Positions 19,003-26,963 of a stretch of 64,000 bases of DNA are shown piece by piece. Numbering within the stretch: position 1 is the stretch's first letter; every line of letters begins with the position of its first letter. The notes beneath the pieces were generated by a model. It did no database searches. It saw only the letters and a list, made by a program, of their open reading frames with translations, and had not been told where the DNA came from. Source of the DNA: Bremerella volcania (GTDB lineage: Bacteria > Planctomycetota > Planctomycetia > Pirellulales > Pirellulaceae). Made by a program: the position numbers and the translations under genes. The DNA is taken from NCBI RefSeq assembly GCF_007748115.1, contig NZ_CP036289.1, positions 4,960,001-5,024,000 on the forward strand, in the 5' to 3' direction.

Positions 19003-20034
19003 ATGTCCGACAACGTACTGAGCCAGGCAGAAGTCGAGAGCCTTCTCAACGCGATGGAAACCAGCGCGGAACCGGCCAAAGGTCCCGCCGCGCCGGCAGC
19101 CGATACGGGGTCGCCCGCGCGCACCATGCGCGGTAAAGACAAAGTCACTCCCTACGACTTCAAGCGGCCGGAACGTGTCGGCAAGGACCAGATGCGGGCC
19201 CTGCAATCGATGCACGAGGGCTTTAGTCGGAACTTCGGTGCCGCCCTTTCCGCACTCTTGCGTTCGATCGTGGAAGTCAAGCTGACCAGCGTCGATCAGC
19301 TGACCTACAGCGAGTTCGTCTTCAGTCTGGAAAACCCCAGTTGCTTTAACCTGCTGGTTGCCGAGCCGCTGGAAGGAAATCTGATCCTCGACATCAACCC
19401 TTCCATTTTGTATCCCATCATCGATCGCTTGCTGGGAGGCGGCAAAGAAAGCACGCCTGCTTCGCGGAGGCCCCTGACCGAGATCGAACTCACGCTCGTT
19501 TCGCGGATCTCCGATCTGTTTCTGATCGAGTTGAAGGATGCCTGGGAGAATGTGCTTCCGCTCGACCTGCGCGTCGTTCGCGTTGAAAGCAATCCACAGC
19601 TGGTTCAGATTGTGCCGCCGAACGAAGTCGTGGTGCTGGTCAGTTTCGAACTGGCGATCGGCGACGTGCGTGGCATGATCAACTTATGTATTCCGTTCAA
19701 CTCGATCGAACGTATCAGCAACAAGCTGACGGCCAATACTTGGTTTGCCTACGGCAGTAGCGAGGCAACGCCCGAATCGAGGGCCGCCTTGGGCGTTCAC
19801 CTCGACAAGGCCCAGGTCGAACTCGACGTGATCCTGGCCGAGACGAAGATCTCGATGGAAGAACTGTTGGATCTGCGCGTCGGCGACGTGATCACGACCG
19901 AGAAAGATTCACGTACGCCGCTACAAGTCAACGTGAACGGGACCCCAACGTTTCAGGCATTCGCCGGTGCATTCAAAGGGCGAAAAGCCATTCAGATCGA
20001 ACGCAGTTACGAACGCAAGAAACCTGGCGTTTAA
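19003..20034 (+). CDS. fliM: Flagellar motor switch protein FliM
   Basis: 343 residues. FliM forms the rotor C-ring and binds phospho-CheY. The N-terminal CheY-binding segment is present (VLSQAEVESLLNAM), followed by a Pro/Ala linker, YDFKRPERVGKDQMRALQSMHEGFSRNF, the middle CheC-like domain, and a C-terminal SpoA domain (AETKISMEELLDLRVGDVI). AAGGAGTG lies seven bases before the ATG. No other flagellar gene is visible nearby; it follows proA by 41 bases. Confidence 0.95.
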   Translation: MSDNVLSQAEVESLLNAMETSAEPAKGPAAPAADTGSPARTMRGKDKVTPYDFKRPERVGKDQMRALQSMHEGFSRNFGAALSALLRSIVEVKLTSVDQLTYSEFVFSLENPSCFNLLVAEPLEGNLILDINPSILYPIIDRLLGGGKESTPASRRPLTEIELTLVSRISDLFLIELKDAWENVLPLDLRVVRVESNPQLVQIVPPNEVVVLVSFELAIGDVRGMINLCIPFNSIERISNKLTANTWFAYGSSEATPESRAALGVHLDKAQVELDVILAETKISMEELLDLRVGDVITTEKDSRTPLQVNVNGTPTFQAFAGAFKGRKAIQIERSYERKKPGV

Positions 20035-20036
20035 AG

Positions 20037-21326
20037 TCAGGGACTCACGCGTAAGATCAGGCTCAGAATCTCAACCGCAATCGCCCCTTTCGATCCTGGC
20101 TCGAATTTCTTTTCTTTCGATAGGCTCACAAAGTGGCGAGCACAATCTTGGCGTAGTGCTTCCAACTGTCGATCAGGCTGAGCGCACCAAGTGGCGTTAA
20201 GGCGTTCGAGCGCTGTCACGTCCCCCTCTAAGGCACGCTCGACGAGCACCAACAGTTCGTCCCGGTCGGTGTTCTCTTCCGGAATGACCACTGGTGCGGA
20301 AGCAACCGGGGCAGTGGCCGCTTCCTTGATCCGCTTTCCGGACATTGCCACGCGCAGTCGGTTGCCGATTGCCGAGAGGTCTTCCAGTCGTGTCGTGAGG
20401 GGAACCTCGCCAATCAACCTCGCTGCTTCGTCCGGCTCGCGATGGCACAATGCTACCTGGACCCATGTGGCCCACGGATGCCGCGAGGCCTCTGGCGTAC
20501 GAGCGGGCGAATCAAATTGGAATACGCTACAGCCTTCCTGACGGGCAGCTTTCTTCTGTTCCTCGAGATCATTGGCCAGGCCAATCAGCCGAAAGTTACG
20601 GCGAGGCGAATAACGAAGCCGCGTCGAGAACGAGAAACAAGGGCGTATCGATACCGGTAAAAGATTGAAAAAGACCGTCAGGAAACGATCGTTGTATCCG
20701 CCGGTGAACAGCAGCTTCTTCGACGTCATCGCATGGTGCGTCCAAGCCACCAGCGATTGTTGTTGAACAGGGGAATCAAAGAATCGAATAAGCCCCGCAT
20801 CGACCGGCGCACCTGAGGGGAGCATCTTCAGCGAAGGAAGATCAGACGGAAGCTTTGCCCCTGGTCGTAAATCGTGAATTGCCAGCGCCGCCGATAGAAC
20901 GCGAAACGGGTCGTTCTGGAACTTCCGGAACGCGTCGGCATCGAGCACAAAGCAGTGGGTATAAACCTGGCGTCCGCCGCGTCCGCTGTACTCGGCCGAT
21001 CCGAGGACCGTTCGTGATATACAGAACTTGCGGTCTCCTAGCGGATGAAAATTCAAGCTGACGTCCGTCGGGTCGTCGACGATCATCGAATCGTGGGCCG
21101 GCCCCCAAACGGCCAGTTGCCGGGCATCTTCGCTACTGATGCCAGGGCTCCAGGCAACCAGTTGATAGCCGTCTTTGGAAGATGTTTGAGCCGAAGTAAA
21201 GATTGCCTGTTCGACGGCAACCGTTCCCGAAGGATGACTTGGCCTGGGTGGTGCGACTTGAAGATCTTTAGGAGAGAGCGGAGCCATGGGTTGCGACCAA
21301 CTATATTTTGCGTACGAGCCATTCAA
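20037..21326 (-). CDS. GAP1-N2-like GTPase-associated protein
   Basis: 429 residues, no signal peptide or membrane segment. The N-terminal half contains AVEQAIFTSAQTSSKDGYQLVAWSPGISSEDARQL and GRGGRQVYTHCFVLDADAF, which resemble GAP1-N2, the N-terminal domain of GTPase-associated protein 1. A short middle segment with SIRPCFSFSTRLRYSPRR and an acidic/helical C-terminus follow. Its start overlaps the end of the GTPase gene by 26 bases, so the two are translationally coupled. GAP1 proteins are predicted partners or regulators of these GTPases in NTPase-based conflict systems. Family assignment is by memory of sequence features and should be confirmed by profile search. Confidence 0.7.
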   Translation of the reverse strand: MNGSYAKYSWSQPMAPLSPKDLQVAPPRPSHPSGTVAVEQAIFTSAQTSSKDGYQLVAWSPGISSEDARQLAVWGPAHDSMIVDDPTDVSLNFHPLGDRKFCISRTVLGSAEYSGRGGRQVYTHCFVLDADAFRKFQNDPFRVLSAALAIHDLRPGAKLPSDLPSLKMLPSGAPVDAGLIRFFDSPVQQQSLVAWTHHAMTSKKLLFTGGYNDRFLTVFFNLLPVSIRPCFSFSTRLRYSPRRNFRLIGLANDLEEQKKAARQEGCSVFQFDSPARTPEASRHPWATWVQVALCHREPDEAARLIGEVPLTTRLEDLSAIGNRLRVAMSGKRIKEAATAPVASAPVVIPEENTDRDELLVLVERALEGDVTALERLNATWCAQPDRQLEALRQDCARHFVSLSKEKKFEPGSKGAIAVEILSLILRVSP

Positions 21327-22206
21327 ACGGTTCTACAATGCCGCGCGGCTCAATCCGCAGCGGTACTGCTGACGTTCCTTCGCCTGGTTCTTCGCGGAAG
21401 CCGACCGACCCGGCCACGCCGGAAGCAAAAAATCCGTAGTTCGTAAAACGCTGTTGAACCTGTTGCCACAGATTCGGCGTCTTCTCTCGGGCATACAGTT
21501 CGGGATTGTCGAAACAGGGCTCACAGCGATCGGCCTTGGAGAAGACAATCGCGACCGGCCGGGTGCTTTTTCCGCGACTATGGCGACTGTCTTGCTCGCT
21601 GAGGTAGGTGATCAACTTCATCAGGAAATAGTTTTGTTCGGCTCCTCCTCGCTCGATCCGATCGGTATCGGCAAGCAGAATCACGGCCGAGCATTTTTCC
21701 AGGAACGAGTGAATGGCCGGATAGGCATTGGGGTGGTCGATCTCTTCCAAGATCGCTTCCCCAGCCATATCCGGCATGATCAGTTCCATGGGGTTCTTCT
21801 TCGAGTTGACCTTGGCCTGGCAGTGCACCCAGTTCCAGCGATCCGGCTCGTTGGGGGTTTTTTCAGGGAAGCGGCAGTTGGACAAAGCCATCATCGTCCG
21901 CTGCTGCAGCGTGATCGAAAACGCACCGCGGGCCAGCACTTGCACGCGGCCATTCTGCCGAGTGAGCATATCCAACAGCATGCCCAGGTAAACGGTCTTG
22001 CCTGCGGCGGCCGTTCCCAAAACGGCAACCATCTGGGGACGAACCCCTTGGGTGCGTGCTTGATGCGACAAGGCAAGCGGCGCGGCGCAGTGCCGACATA
22101 GTTCGGTGTTGTAGTTGTTATCGACGCCGCAAATGTAGCAGGCCAACGGTACGGCGCATTCCGCAAGTCGATACGAATCCATAGCTACGAGGACACGCTT
22201 GGTCAT
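21301..22206 (-). CDS. Zinc-ribbon TRAFAC-type GTPase (DO-GTPase-like)
   Basis: 301 residues. An N-terminal zinc ribbon (C23, C26, C37, C40) precedes a P-loop GTPase core: Walker A GTAAAGKT at 64-71, G3-type DMAG at 146-149, and a G4-like SKAD at 223-226 in place of NKxD. It is probably soluble. Its ATG overlaps the stop of the FGE-fold gene (ATGA, 22203-22206), and it overlaps the GAP1-like gene downstream. The combination of GTPase, GAP1-like protein and FGE-fold protein matches predicted GTPase-centred conflict or signalling systems. A GTP-regulated switch relaying a membrane signal is my inference. Confidence 0.75.
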   Translation of the reverse strand: MTKRVLVAMDSYRLAECAVPLACYICGVDNNYNTELCRHCAAPLALSHQARTQGVRPQMVAVLGTAAAGKTVYLGMLLDMLTRQNGRVQVLARGAFSITLQQRTMMALSNCRFPEKTPNEPDRWNWVHCQAKVNSKKNPMELIMPDMAGEAILEEIDHPNAYPAIHSFLEKCSAVILLADTDRIERGGAEQNYFLMKLITYLSEQDSRHSRGKSTRPVAIVFSKADRCEPCFDNPELYAREKTPNLWQQVQQRFTNYGFFASGVAGSVGFREEPGEGTSAVPLRIEPRGIVEPFEWLVRKI

Positions 22207-23420
22207 TGGGCCACCTCAGCAAGTTCTTGAGTTTCGACCTGGGCCGGGTGCTCCTCGGCTTGCATCGACTGGTCAGGGATCAGATCACAAATTCCAATAG
22301 CACAGCGAAATCCGACGTTTCGTTTTCGAGCGACCGCCTTGTCGCCACTTTGAAAATCACAGGTGGCCTGGGTCTCGAAATAAGTATCGAAAGCCCCGCC
22401 GCGAATACTTCGCATTGATGCGTCGAGCACCAATGGTGAACTGCTCGATTGCCAGGCACCGAAGCGGCTGGACGTCCATTCCCAGACGTTGCCGATTAAT
22501 TGATTCGCGCCACCGACGCTCATTCCTTCGTCGTACTTTTCAACCGGAACCGTTGCCCCATGACCGCTTCCCCAGAGGTTGCATTTGTTCTGATCGAATG
22601 CTTCACCCCAAGGGAATTTGCGCTGGATCGGACGGGCACCTGGTAGCGGAACCGGCCAGCTGCCAGACTTGACCCATTCGGGATCGGTTGGCAGACGTTT
22701 CCCTACCCAACGCGCGTAGGCAGCCGCTTCGTACCAGCACACGCCGACCACGGGATGCTGGGCTTGTCCAGAAAGGTATTTGCCGTTCTTCCAGAAGCGT
22801 GGGCCTGGCTCGCCGGTGAGATCGACGAAGTCGAGCAGTGCCGGAACGATTTCCGGATCCCACAGCGAGATCTGCTCGTAACCGCCGTTCTCGACGAAGC
22901 GTAAGTATTGTTCGTTGGTGACCTGGTAACGATCGAGATAGAAGCCTTCGACCTGCACGATCCGGCCGTCGAGATGATCGGGCAAGTCAGGAGAATCATT
23001 GGCTCCCTTGCCGACGATTGTTTCACCGCCGGGAACGAGCGTCATCTCGTCGTCGAGCATGTTCTGAGCACGCTCTAACAATTTAGGCGGAATGCTTTCG
23101 GCAATCTGCGGGCGCAAGAGCAACGTGTAACGACCTTGATCGAGCATTTTTCGAGCAAGGGATTGCGAGTCTTTGGCATTGCCATTGTCCGTTGGCGGAG
23201 CCGATTTTCGAGATGGGGACTTTTCCGAATTGGACGAACTGGGACTTGGTAGAGTGGTAAACTTCTGGGTGAATTTTCGATAGACGAAAAAACCGCCGCC
23301 AATTGCAGCAATGAGAACAGTCGTAGATAAAGCCCAGAAAAAGCTGCCGAAGAGCCACGTTAGCGACATCAGTACGACTACGCTTGCTACGCCGGCCCCC
23401 CCTACTACATAGCGATTCAT
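22203..23420 (-). CDS. Membrane-anchored FGE-sulfatase-fold protein, probably non-catalytic
   Basis: 405 residues. Two membrane segments at about 5-26 and 30-48 are followed by a linker rich in Ser/Pro, then a formylglycine-generating-enzyme (FGE/SUMF1) fold from about residue 125: VPGGETIVGKG, FYLDRYQVTNEQYLRFVENGG, HPVVGVCWYEAAAYARWVGKRLPT, GNVWEWTSSRFG and RSIRGGAF. True FGE uses a Cys pair after the RGGS motif; here the segment has one Cys (ATCDFQSGD) and lacks the pair. It may act as a ligand-binding or sensor module. It is second in the four-gene operon, 42 bases after the coiled-coil gene. Confidence 0.8.
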   Translation of the reverse strand: MNRYVVGGAGVASVVVLMSLTWLFGSFFWALSTTVLIAAIGGGFFVYRKFTQKFTTLPSPSSSNSEKSPSRKSAPPTDNGNAKDSQSLARKMLDQGRYTLLLRPQIAESIPPKLLERAQNMLDDEMTLVPGGETIVGKGANDSPDLPDHLDGRIVQVEGFYLDRYQVTNEQYLRFVENGGYEQISLWDPEIVPALLDFVDLTGEPGPRFWKNGKYLSGQAQHPVVGVCWYEAAAYARWVGKRLPTDPEWVKSGSWPVPLPGARPIQRKFPWGEAFDQNKCNLWGSGHGATVPVEKYDEGMSVGGANQLIGNVWEWTSSRFGAWQSSSSPLVLDASMRSIRGGAFDTYFETQATCDFQSGDKAVARKRNVGFRCAIGICDLIPDQSMQAEEHPAQVETQELAEVAQ

Positions 23421-23462
23421 GAGATGTGTCCTGAGCAGGAATCTTTGGGAAAAGGGTGCAAA

Positions 23463-24350
23463 TTAACGACGCTGGCTGCGGCGTTTGTTCACGTCTCGTT
23501 GCAATTTGGCAAATTGCGCCATCACGGAATCAACAACGGTATTATTGTTATTGGCTCGATATTCCACTTCGTCGCGGCAGACGGTCGCGGTATCGCTAAT
23601 GACGGAGGTATCGGCAAAGGATTGAGTTTGTGCCGTCTGGGCGGGTGCGGCCGTTCGACGTTCCAAGAGCGAACGCATCGCTTGAAGTTCTTCGGACCAG
23701 GCTGACTTTTGTTGATTGAGTTCTTTGCGTTGTTGATCGATCGTCTCGGTCAGCTGCATCGCGTGCCCACGGGCCTGGTGCAGTTCTCCTTCAAGTGCCT
23801 GATTCCGCTCCACGAGTGAATCGTGATCGGCGTCTTCGCGAATGATCGTGTGTGCTTCGTCGCGTCGCATCAGTTCGAGCTTGGTTGCCGCGAGATCGCG
23901 GCGCAGTTGTTCTACTTCGGCAAGCAGATCCGCATCGGGCTCGGCCTGGGAGCGAGATGCTTGGAGTTGTTTTTCCAATTCGGCGATACGTTGCTGGCTC
24001 GCGGGGTCGCTGGAGGGGGATAGCTTCGCTTCGGAGAGTTGCTCTCGAAGCTGAGTAATTTCGGCGTTGGCCCTGTTCAACGCATCTTCTCGTTCGACAA
24101 CTTGCTGCGAAAGTCGCAGGTTTTCCTGCGCGGCTTGTACCGATACCTGGGAAGTCTGATCGATTTCTCGTCGAGCCTTCATCAACTCGGATGCGCGCGA
24201 TTCTACCTCTTGCCCGAGGTTGGCAATCTCTTGAAGAAGCTGATCAATGAACTTCTCCAATTCGCCGTTGTGGTGGCGAAGCTGAGTGAGTGCCTGATCG
24301 AGCGGCGCGTAGTCGGGGCTCATTTCTGAAGCTATTGCGTGAGCATTCAC
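23463..24350 (-). CDS. Long coiled-coil protein, first gene of the GTPase operon
   Basis: 295 residues, soluble. Residues about 15-235 are almost continuous heptad-type coiled coil rich in Glu, Gln, Leu and Arg (for example LREQLSEAK, LRRDLAATKLELMRR). A flexible Ala/Thr/Ser-rich linker follows and the C-terminus ends in a basic segment with VVDSVMAQFAKLQRDVNKRR that may be a short conserved docking motif. There is an alternative internal ATG at residue 10. It resembles scaffold proteins found next to GTPase/FGE modules, but I do not recognise a named family. Confidence 0.7.
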   Translation of the reverse strand: MNAHAIASEMSPDYAPLDQALTQLRHHNGELEKFIDQLLQEIANLGQEVESRASELMKARREIDQTSQVSVQAAQENLRLSQQVVEREDALNRANAEITQLREQLSEAKLSPSSDPASQQRIAELEKQLQASRSQAEPDADLLAEVEQLRRDLAATKLELMRRDEAHTIIREDADHDSLVERNQALEGELHQARGHAMQLTETIDQQRKELNQQKSAWSEELQAMRSLLERRTAAPAQTAQTQSFADTSVISDTATVCRDEVEYRANNNNTVVDSVMAQFAKLQRDVNKRRSQRR

Positions 24351-24758
24351 GTCAACCCTGCCTTCCGCCAGTCATTGGTGGGAACTCGGCCATGAATCTC
24401 TGTCCGGATGGGACGCCGTGGGAAACGGGGCCAAATTGAAATAAGTCGTAAAGAGAAACACGATGGTTTCTCTGGAAAAGTTGGAGGGAAGCTGGTCTGG
24501 TTCAGCAACCGCCATTGAAAACGTAGGTCGAAAGTGCCCCCGAAGCAAAAGAATCCAAGGAAATTGCCAGCCATCGCCTCGTAGAACACCCGAAAAAATG
24601 GTCTTTCCGTGGCCAAACACACGGGAAAAACAATCCGGTTGCCCATTAACTGAGAGATGTTAGGCTGGAGTAAAGTGTTTGCGCTCGCTGGGAATTGCGG
24701 GCACTGCGTGCGAAGGATTCTCGCCTAATTGCCTTTTGGACTTTCGGAGTCTGCCACC
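24351..24758. other. Divergent intergenic region with a perfect hairpin
   Basis: 408 bases separate the minus-strand GTPase operon from the plus-strand CCAPEP gene, so promoters for both should lie here. I see no credible gene, tRNA or clear -35/-10 pair. A perfect inverted repeat is described separately. Confidence 0.6.
24452..24473. repeat. Perfect 8-bp inverted repeat
   Basis: AGAGAAAC, a six-base loop and GTTTCTCT. It is about 100 bases upstream of the coiled-coil gene start and about 290 bases upstream of the CCAPEP gene. It could be an operator or a leader hairpin for the GTPase operon. Confidence 0.35.
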
Positions 24759-25184
24759 ATGATTAACTTCACCAAGACCTTCCCGCTGCTGTTGGCCACT
24801 GTCGTTCTGTTGGTATCTGCTGGTCAAGCCAGCGCGGCGAACAGAAGCCTGGAACCAACCTGCTGTGCCCCAGAGCCGCCGACTCCTTGCTGCTACGATC
24901 CGTGCTTTCACTACAAAACGCATAAGTTGTTCGTAAAGAAGGCCTGCCCTTGCGATTGCTGCCCTCCGGTCGAAGCCGTCCTGCAGGTCGTCGATCCGCG
25001 TTGCAACTGCTTCGTCGACGTTCCCGTGTGTTTGCCAAGCTGCTGCACCGGCGTCCCCACGATTGACAGCCGTTGCGGGTTGTTCAAGCGTGGAATCGTC
25101 GAGTACGAGTGGTGCTGTGGTTTCAAGATCAAGATGGTCTTCAAGCACGGTGGTCACGTCGACGTTCACTACTACGGCCTGTAA
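24759..25184 (+). CDS. Secreted cysteine-rich protein, divergent CCAPEP family member
   Basis: 141 residues from ATG 24759. A signal peptide (FPLLLATVVLLVSAGQASA) is followed by a mature part very rich in Cys: one CCAPEP unit ([18 protein letters not shown]), a CDCCPP cluster, a CNC-F segment, and SRCGLFKRG resembling the CxLF basic spacer of the repeat-rich paralogues at 33006 and 43362. The C-terminus (FKIKMVFKHGGHVDVHYYGL) is not repeated. Exported and probably disulfide-linked. I know no characterised homologue. It is flanked by its own terminator. Confidence 0.75.
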   Translation: MINFTKTFPLLLATVVLLVSAGQASAANRSLEPTCCAPEPPTPCCYDPCFHYKTHKLFVKKACPCDCCPPVEAVLQVVDPRCNCFVDVPVCLPSCCTGVPTIDSRCGLFKRGIVEYEWCCGFKIKMVFKHGGHVDVHYYGL

Positions 25185-25194
25185 GCCACGCCTC

Positions 25195-25214
25195 ACCACG
25201 CGCACCCTTGTGGT
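25195..25214 (+). repeat. Hairpin just after the cysteine-rich gene
   Basis: ACCAC and GTGGT around a ten-base loop begin 11 bases after the stop codon and precede the terminator. The stem is short and its role is uncertain. Confidence 0.3.
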
Positions 25215-25230
25215 TGCAGCGACAAACCAT

Positions 25231-25266
25231 GCAGGACACCTCATCAAGGTGCCCTGCTTCTTTTTT
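25231..25266 (+). terminator. Rho-independent terminator of the cysteine-rich gene
   Basis: GCAGG-a-CACCT, loop, AGGTG-c-CCTGC, then TTCTTTTTT. The stem has one internal mismatch. It lies 47 bases after the stop codon. Confidence 0.8.
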
Positions 25267-25368
25267 AATTGCCAGAATGTTTGCCGGTGGTAGATCGTTG
25301 ACCAATTGATTGTGCCGCTTCATACTGAGGGTCGATACCCATCACCATCAGCAAACATAGGCCCCAGC

Positions 25369-25749
25369 GTGTCGAAAAAGCGGCGAAGCTCCAAGAAGTT
25401 GTCGCGCACCGAGGTACATCAACCTCCGAGCGAACCTCAAGCAATTGAATCGCTAACGGTCTTCTGGAGTTTATGCATTTTTGCGACCTTGGTCTTGGTG
25501 ATTGTGGTCTTGTTGCTTCGAGTTTCGGCGGCGCTGTTGCAGCCAGCCGAGAATACCAATAACACGTGGACTGGCTTTGCCGATCTACTTCTTTTCTCGG
25601 CAATTGTCAGCGGAAGCATCGGCGGTATTCTGACTCCGATCGTCCAGTCGCAGCGCAAACGTCGGGCCCCCAAATCAATTCAACTAGCCGCGATTGCGAT
25701 CGCCATTTCTCCGTGGATTTTGCTGGCACTGTTAGTTGCCCGCTCTTGA
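25369..25749 (+). CDS. Small two-helix membrane protein, unknown function
   Basis: 126 residues from a GTG at 25369. The N-terminus is strongly basic (MSKKRRSSKKLSRTEV), then come membrane segments at about 35-57 and 74-91 and a last one at about 108-124. The pattern suggests a cytoplasmic basic tail. An in-frame TTG lies 63 bases upstream but would add a non-conserved-looking leader. I do not recognise a family. Confidence 0.55.
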   Translation: MSKKRRSSKKLSRTEVHQPPSEPQAIESLTVFWSLCIFATLVLVIVVLLLRVSAALLQPAENTNNTWTGFADLLLFSAIVSGSIGGILTPIVQSQRKRRAPKSIQLAAIAIAISPWILLALLVARS

Positions 25750-25826
25750 TGCGAAACTAAGTCATCCCCTAGGCGTCGCCCTCATGCCCAATTTCCATAG
25801 CAATCTACGCGAAAGGATCGGTCTGA

Positions 25827-26963
25827 ATGGACCCTCGTTTTGAAAAGCTCGCGAAAGTCATCGTCCAATACTCTGGCAGAGTGAAGCCAGGTCAGCTCGT
25901 GCGGATCACGGGTTCGCCGGTGACCGAACCGCTGATGATCGCCGTGTACCGAGAAGTCGTCCGAGTTGGGGCCCATCCTGAGGTCGCGATCGTGCCCGAC
26001 GAGTGTAAGCGGATCATGCTGGAAGAAGGCTCCGACGAACAGCTTTCCTACGAAAACCCATTGCTATTGCACGCGGTCGATACGATTGATTGCTCGATTG
26101 GGTTATGGGGACAGAAGAACACGAAAGCTCTTTCTTCGATCTCGCCGCAGAAGAGTGCCCTGCAAAGTCAAGCCCGCAAGACGTATTTCAAAAAGTTTCT
26201 CGGTCGCGCGGCCGATGGATCGTTGAACTGGGTGGGTACGCAGTTCCCTTGCGAGTCGTCCGCTCAAGATGCCGAGATGTCCTTGTCCGAGTACGAAGAT
26301 TTCGTCTTCCGCGGCGGCTTTTTAGACGAAGACGATCCGGTGGCTCTTTGGAAGAAGTTAAGCGTCCAGCAACAGAAGCTGGCCGACTTCCTGATGACCA
26401 AGAAAGAAATCCGCTTCGTCACGCCTCAAGGTACGGATCTTACGCTGGGAGTTGAAGGGCGCAAGTGGATCAACTGCGATGGTCACGAGAACTTCCCCGA
26501 CGGTGAAGTCTTCACGGGGCCCATCGAAACAGCGACCGAAGGGCTCGTGAAGTACAGTTTCCCGGCCGTACACGGAGGGCGTGAATCGGACGGCATCGAG
26601 CTGACGTTCCGCGAAGGTCGCGTCGTCGATGCGAAAGCTTCCAAAGGAGAAGACTTCCTGATCGCCATGCTCGATCAAGATGCCGGGGCTCGCGTGCTGG
26701 GAGAGATCGCAATCGGTACGAACTACGCCATCCAAGAGTATTCCAAGAACACCCTGTTCGACGAAAAGATTGGCGGGACCTTCCATGCAGCTGTCGGCGC
26801 GTCCTATCCCGAATCGGGCGGAACGAACGAGTCGGGCCTGCACTGGGACATGGTTTGCGACCTGCGACAAGGGGGACAGATCTTCGTCGATGGAGAACTG
26901 ATCAGCGAGAACGGGCGATTCTTGAATCCAGAGTTCCCCCAACCTTTGACTAACCGGCTTTAG
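25827..26963 (+). CDS. Aminopeptidase, peptidase family M29
   Basis: 378 residues, full length. A cytoplasmic dinuclear metal aminopeptidase. The C-terminal half carries the family M29 metal-binding segments: GEIAIGTNYAIQEYSKNTLFDEKIGGTFHAAVGASYPESGG and NESGLHWDMVCDLR, with the Glu, His, His and Asp ligands in place. AAAGGATCGG precedes the ATG. Its stop shares four bases (TTAG) with the stop of the convergent SDR gene. Confidence 0.93.
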   Translation: MDPRFEKLAKVIVQYSGRVKPGQLVRITGSPVTEPLMIAVYREVVRVGAHPEVAIVPDECKRIMLEEGSDEQLSYENPLLLHAVDTIDCSIGLWGQKNTKALSSISPQKSALQSQARKTYFKKFLGRAADGSLNWVGTQFPCESSAQDAEMSLSEYEDFVFRGGFLDEDDPVALWKKLSVQQQKLADFLMTKKEIRFVTPQGTDLTLGVEGRKWINCDGHENFPDGEVFTGPIETATEGLVKYSFPAVHGGRESDGIELTFREGRVVDAKASKGEDFLIAMLDQDAGARVLGEIAIGTNYAIQEYSKNTLFDEKIGGTFHAAVGASYPESGGTNESGLHWDMVCDLRQGGQIFVDGELISENGRFLNPEFPQPLTNRL

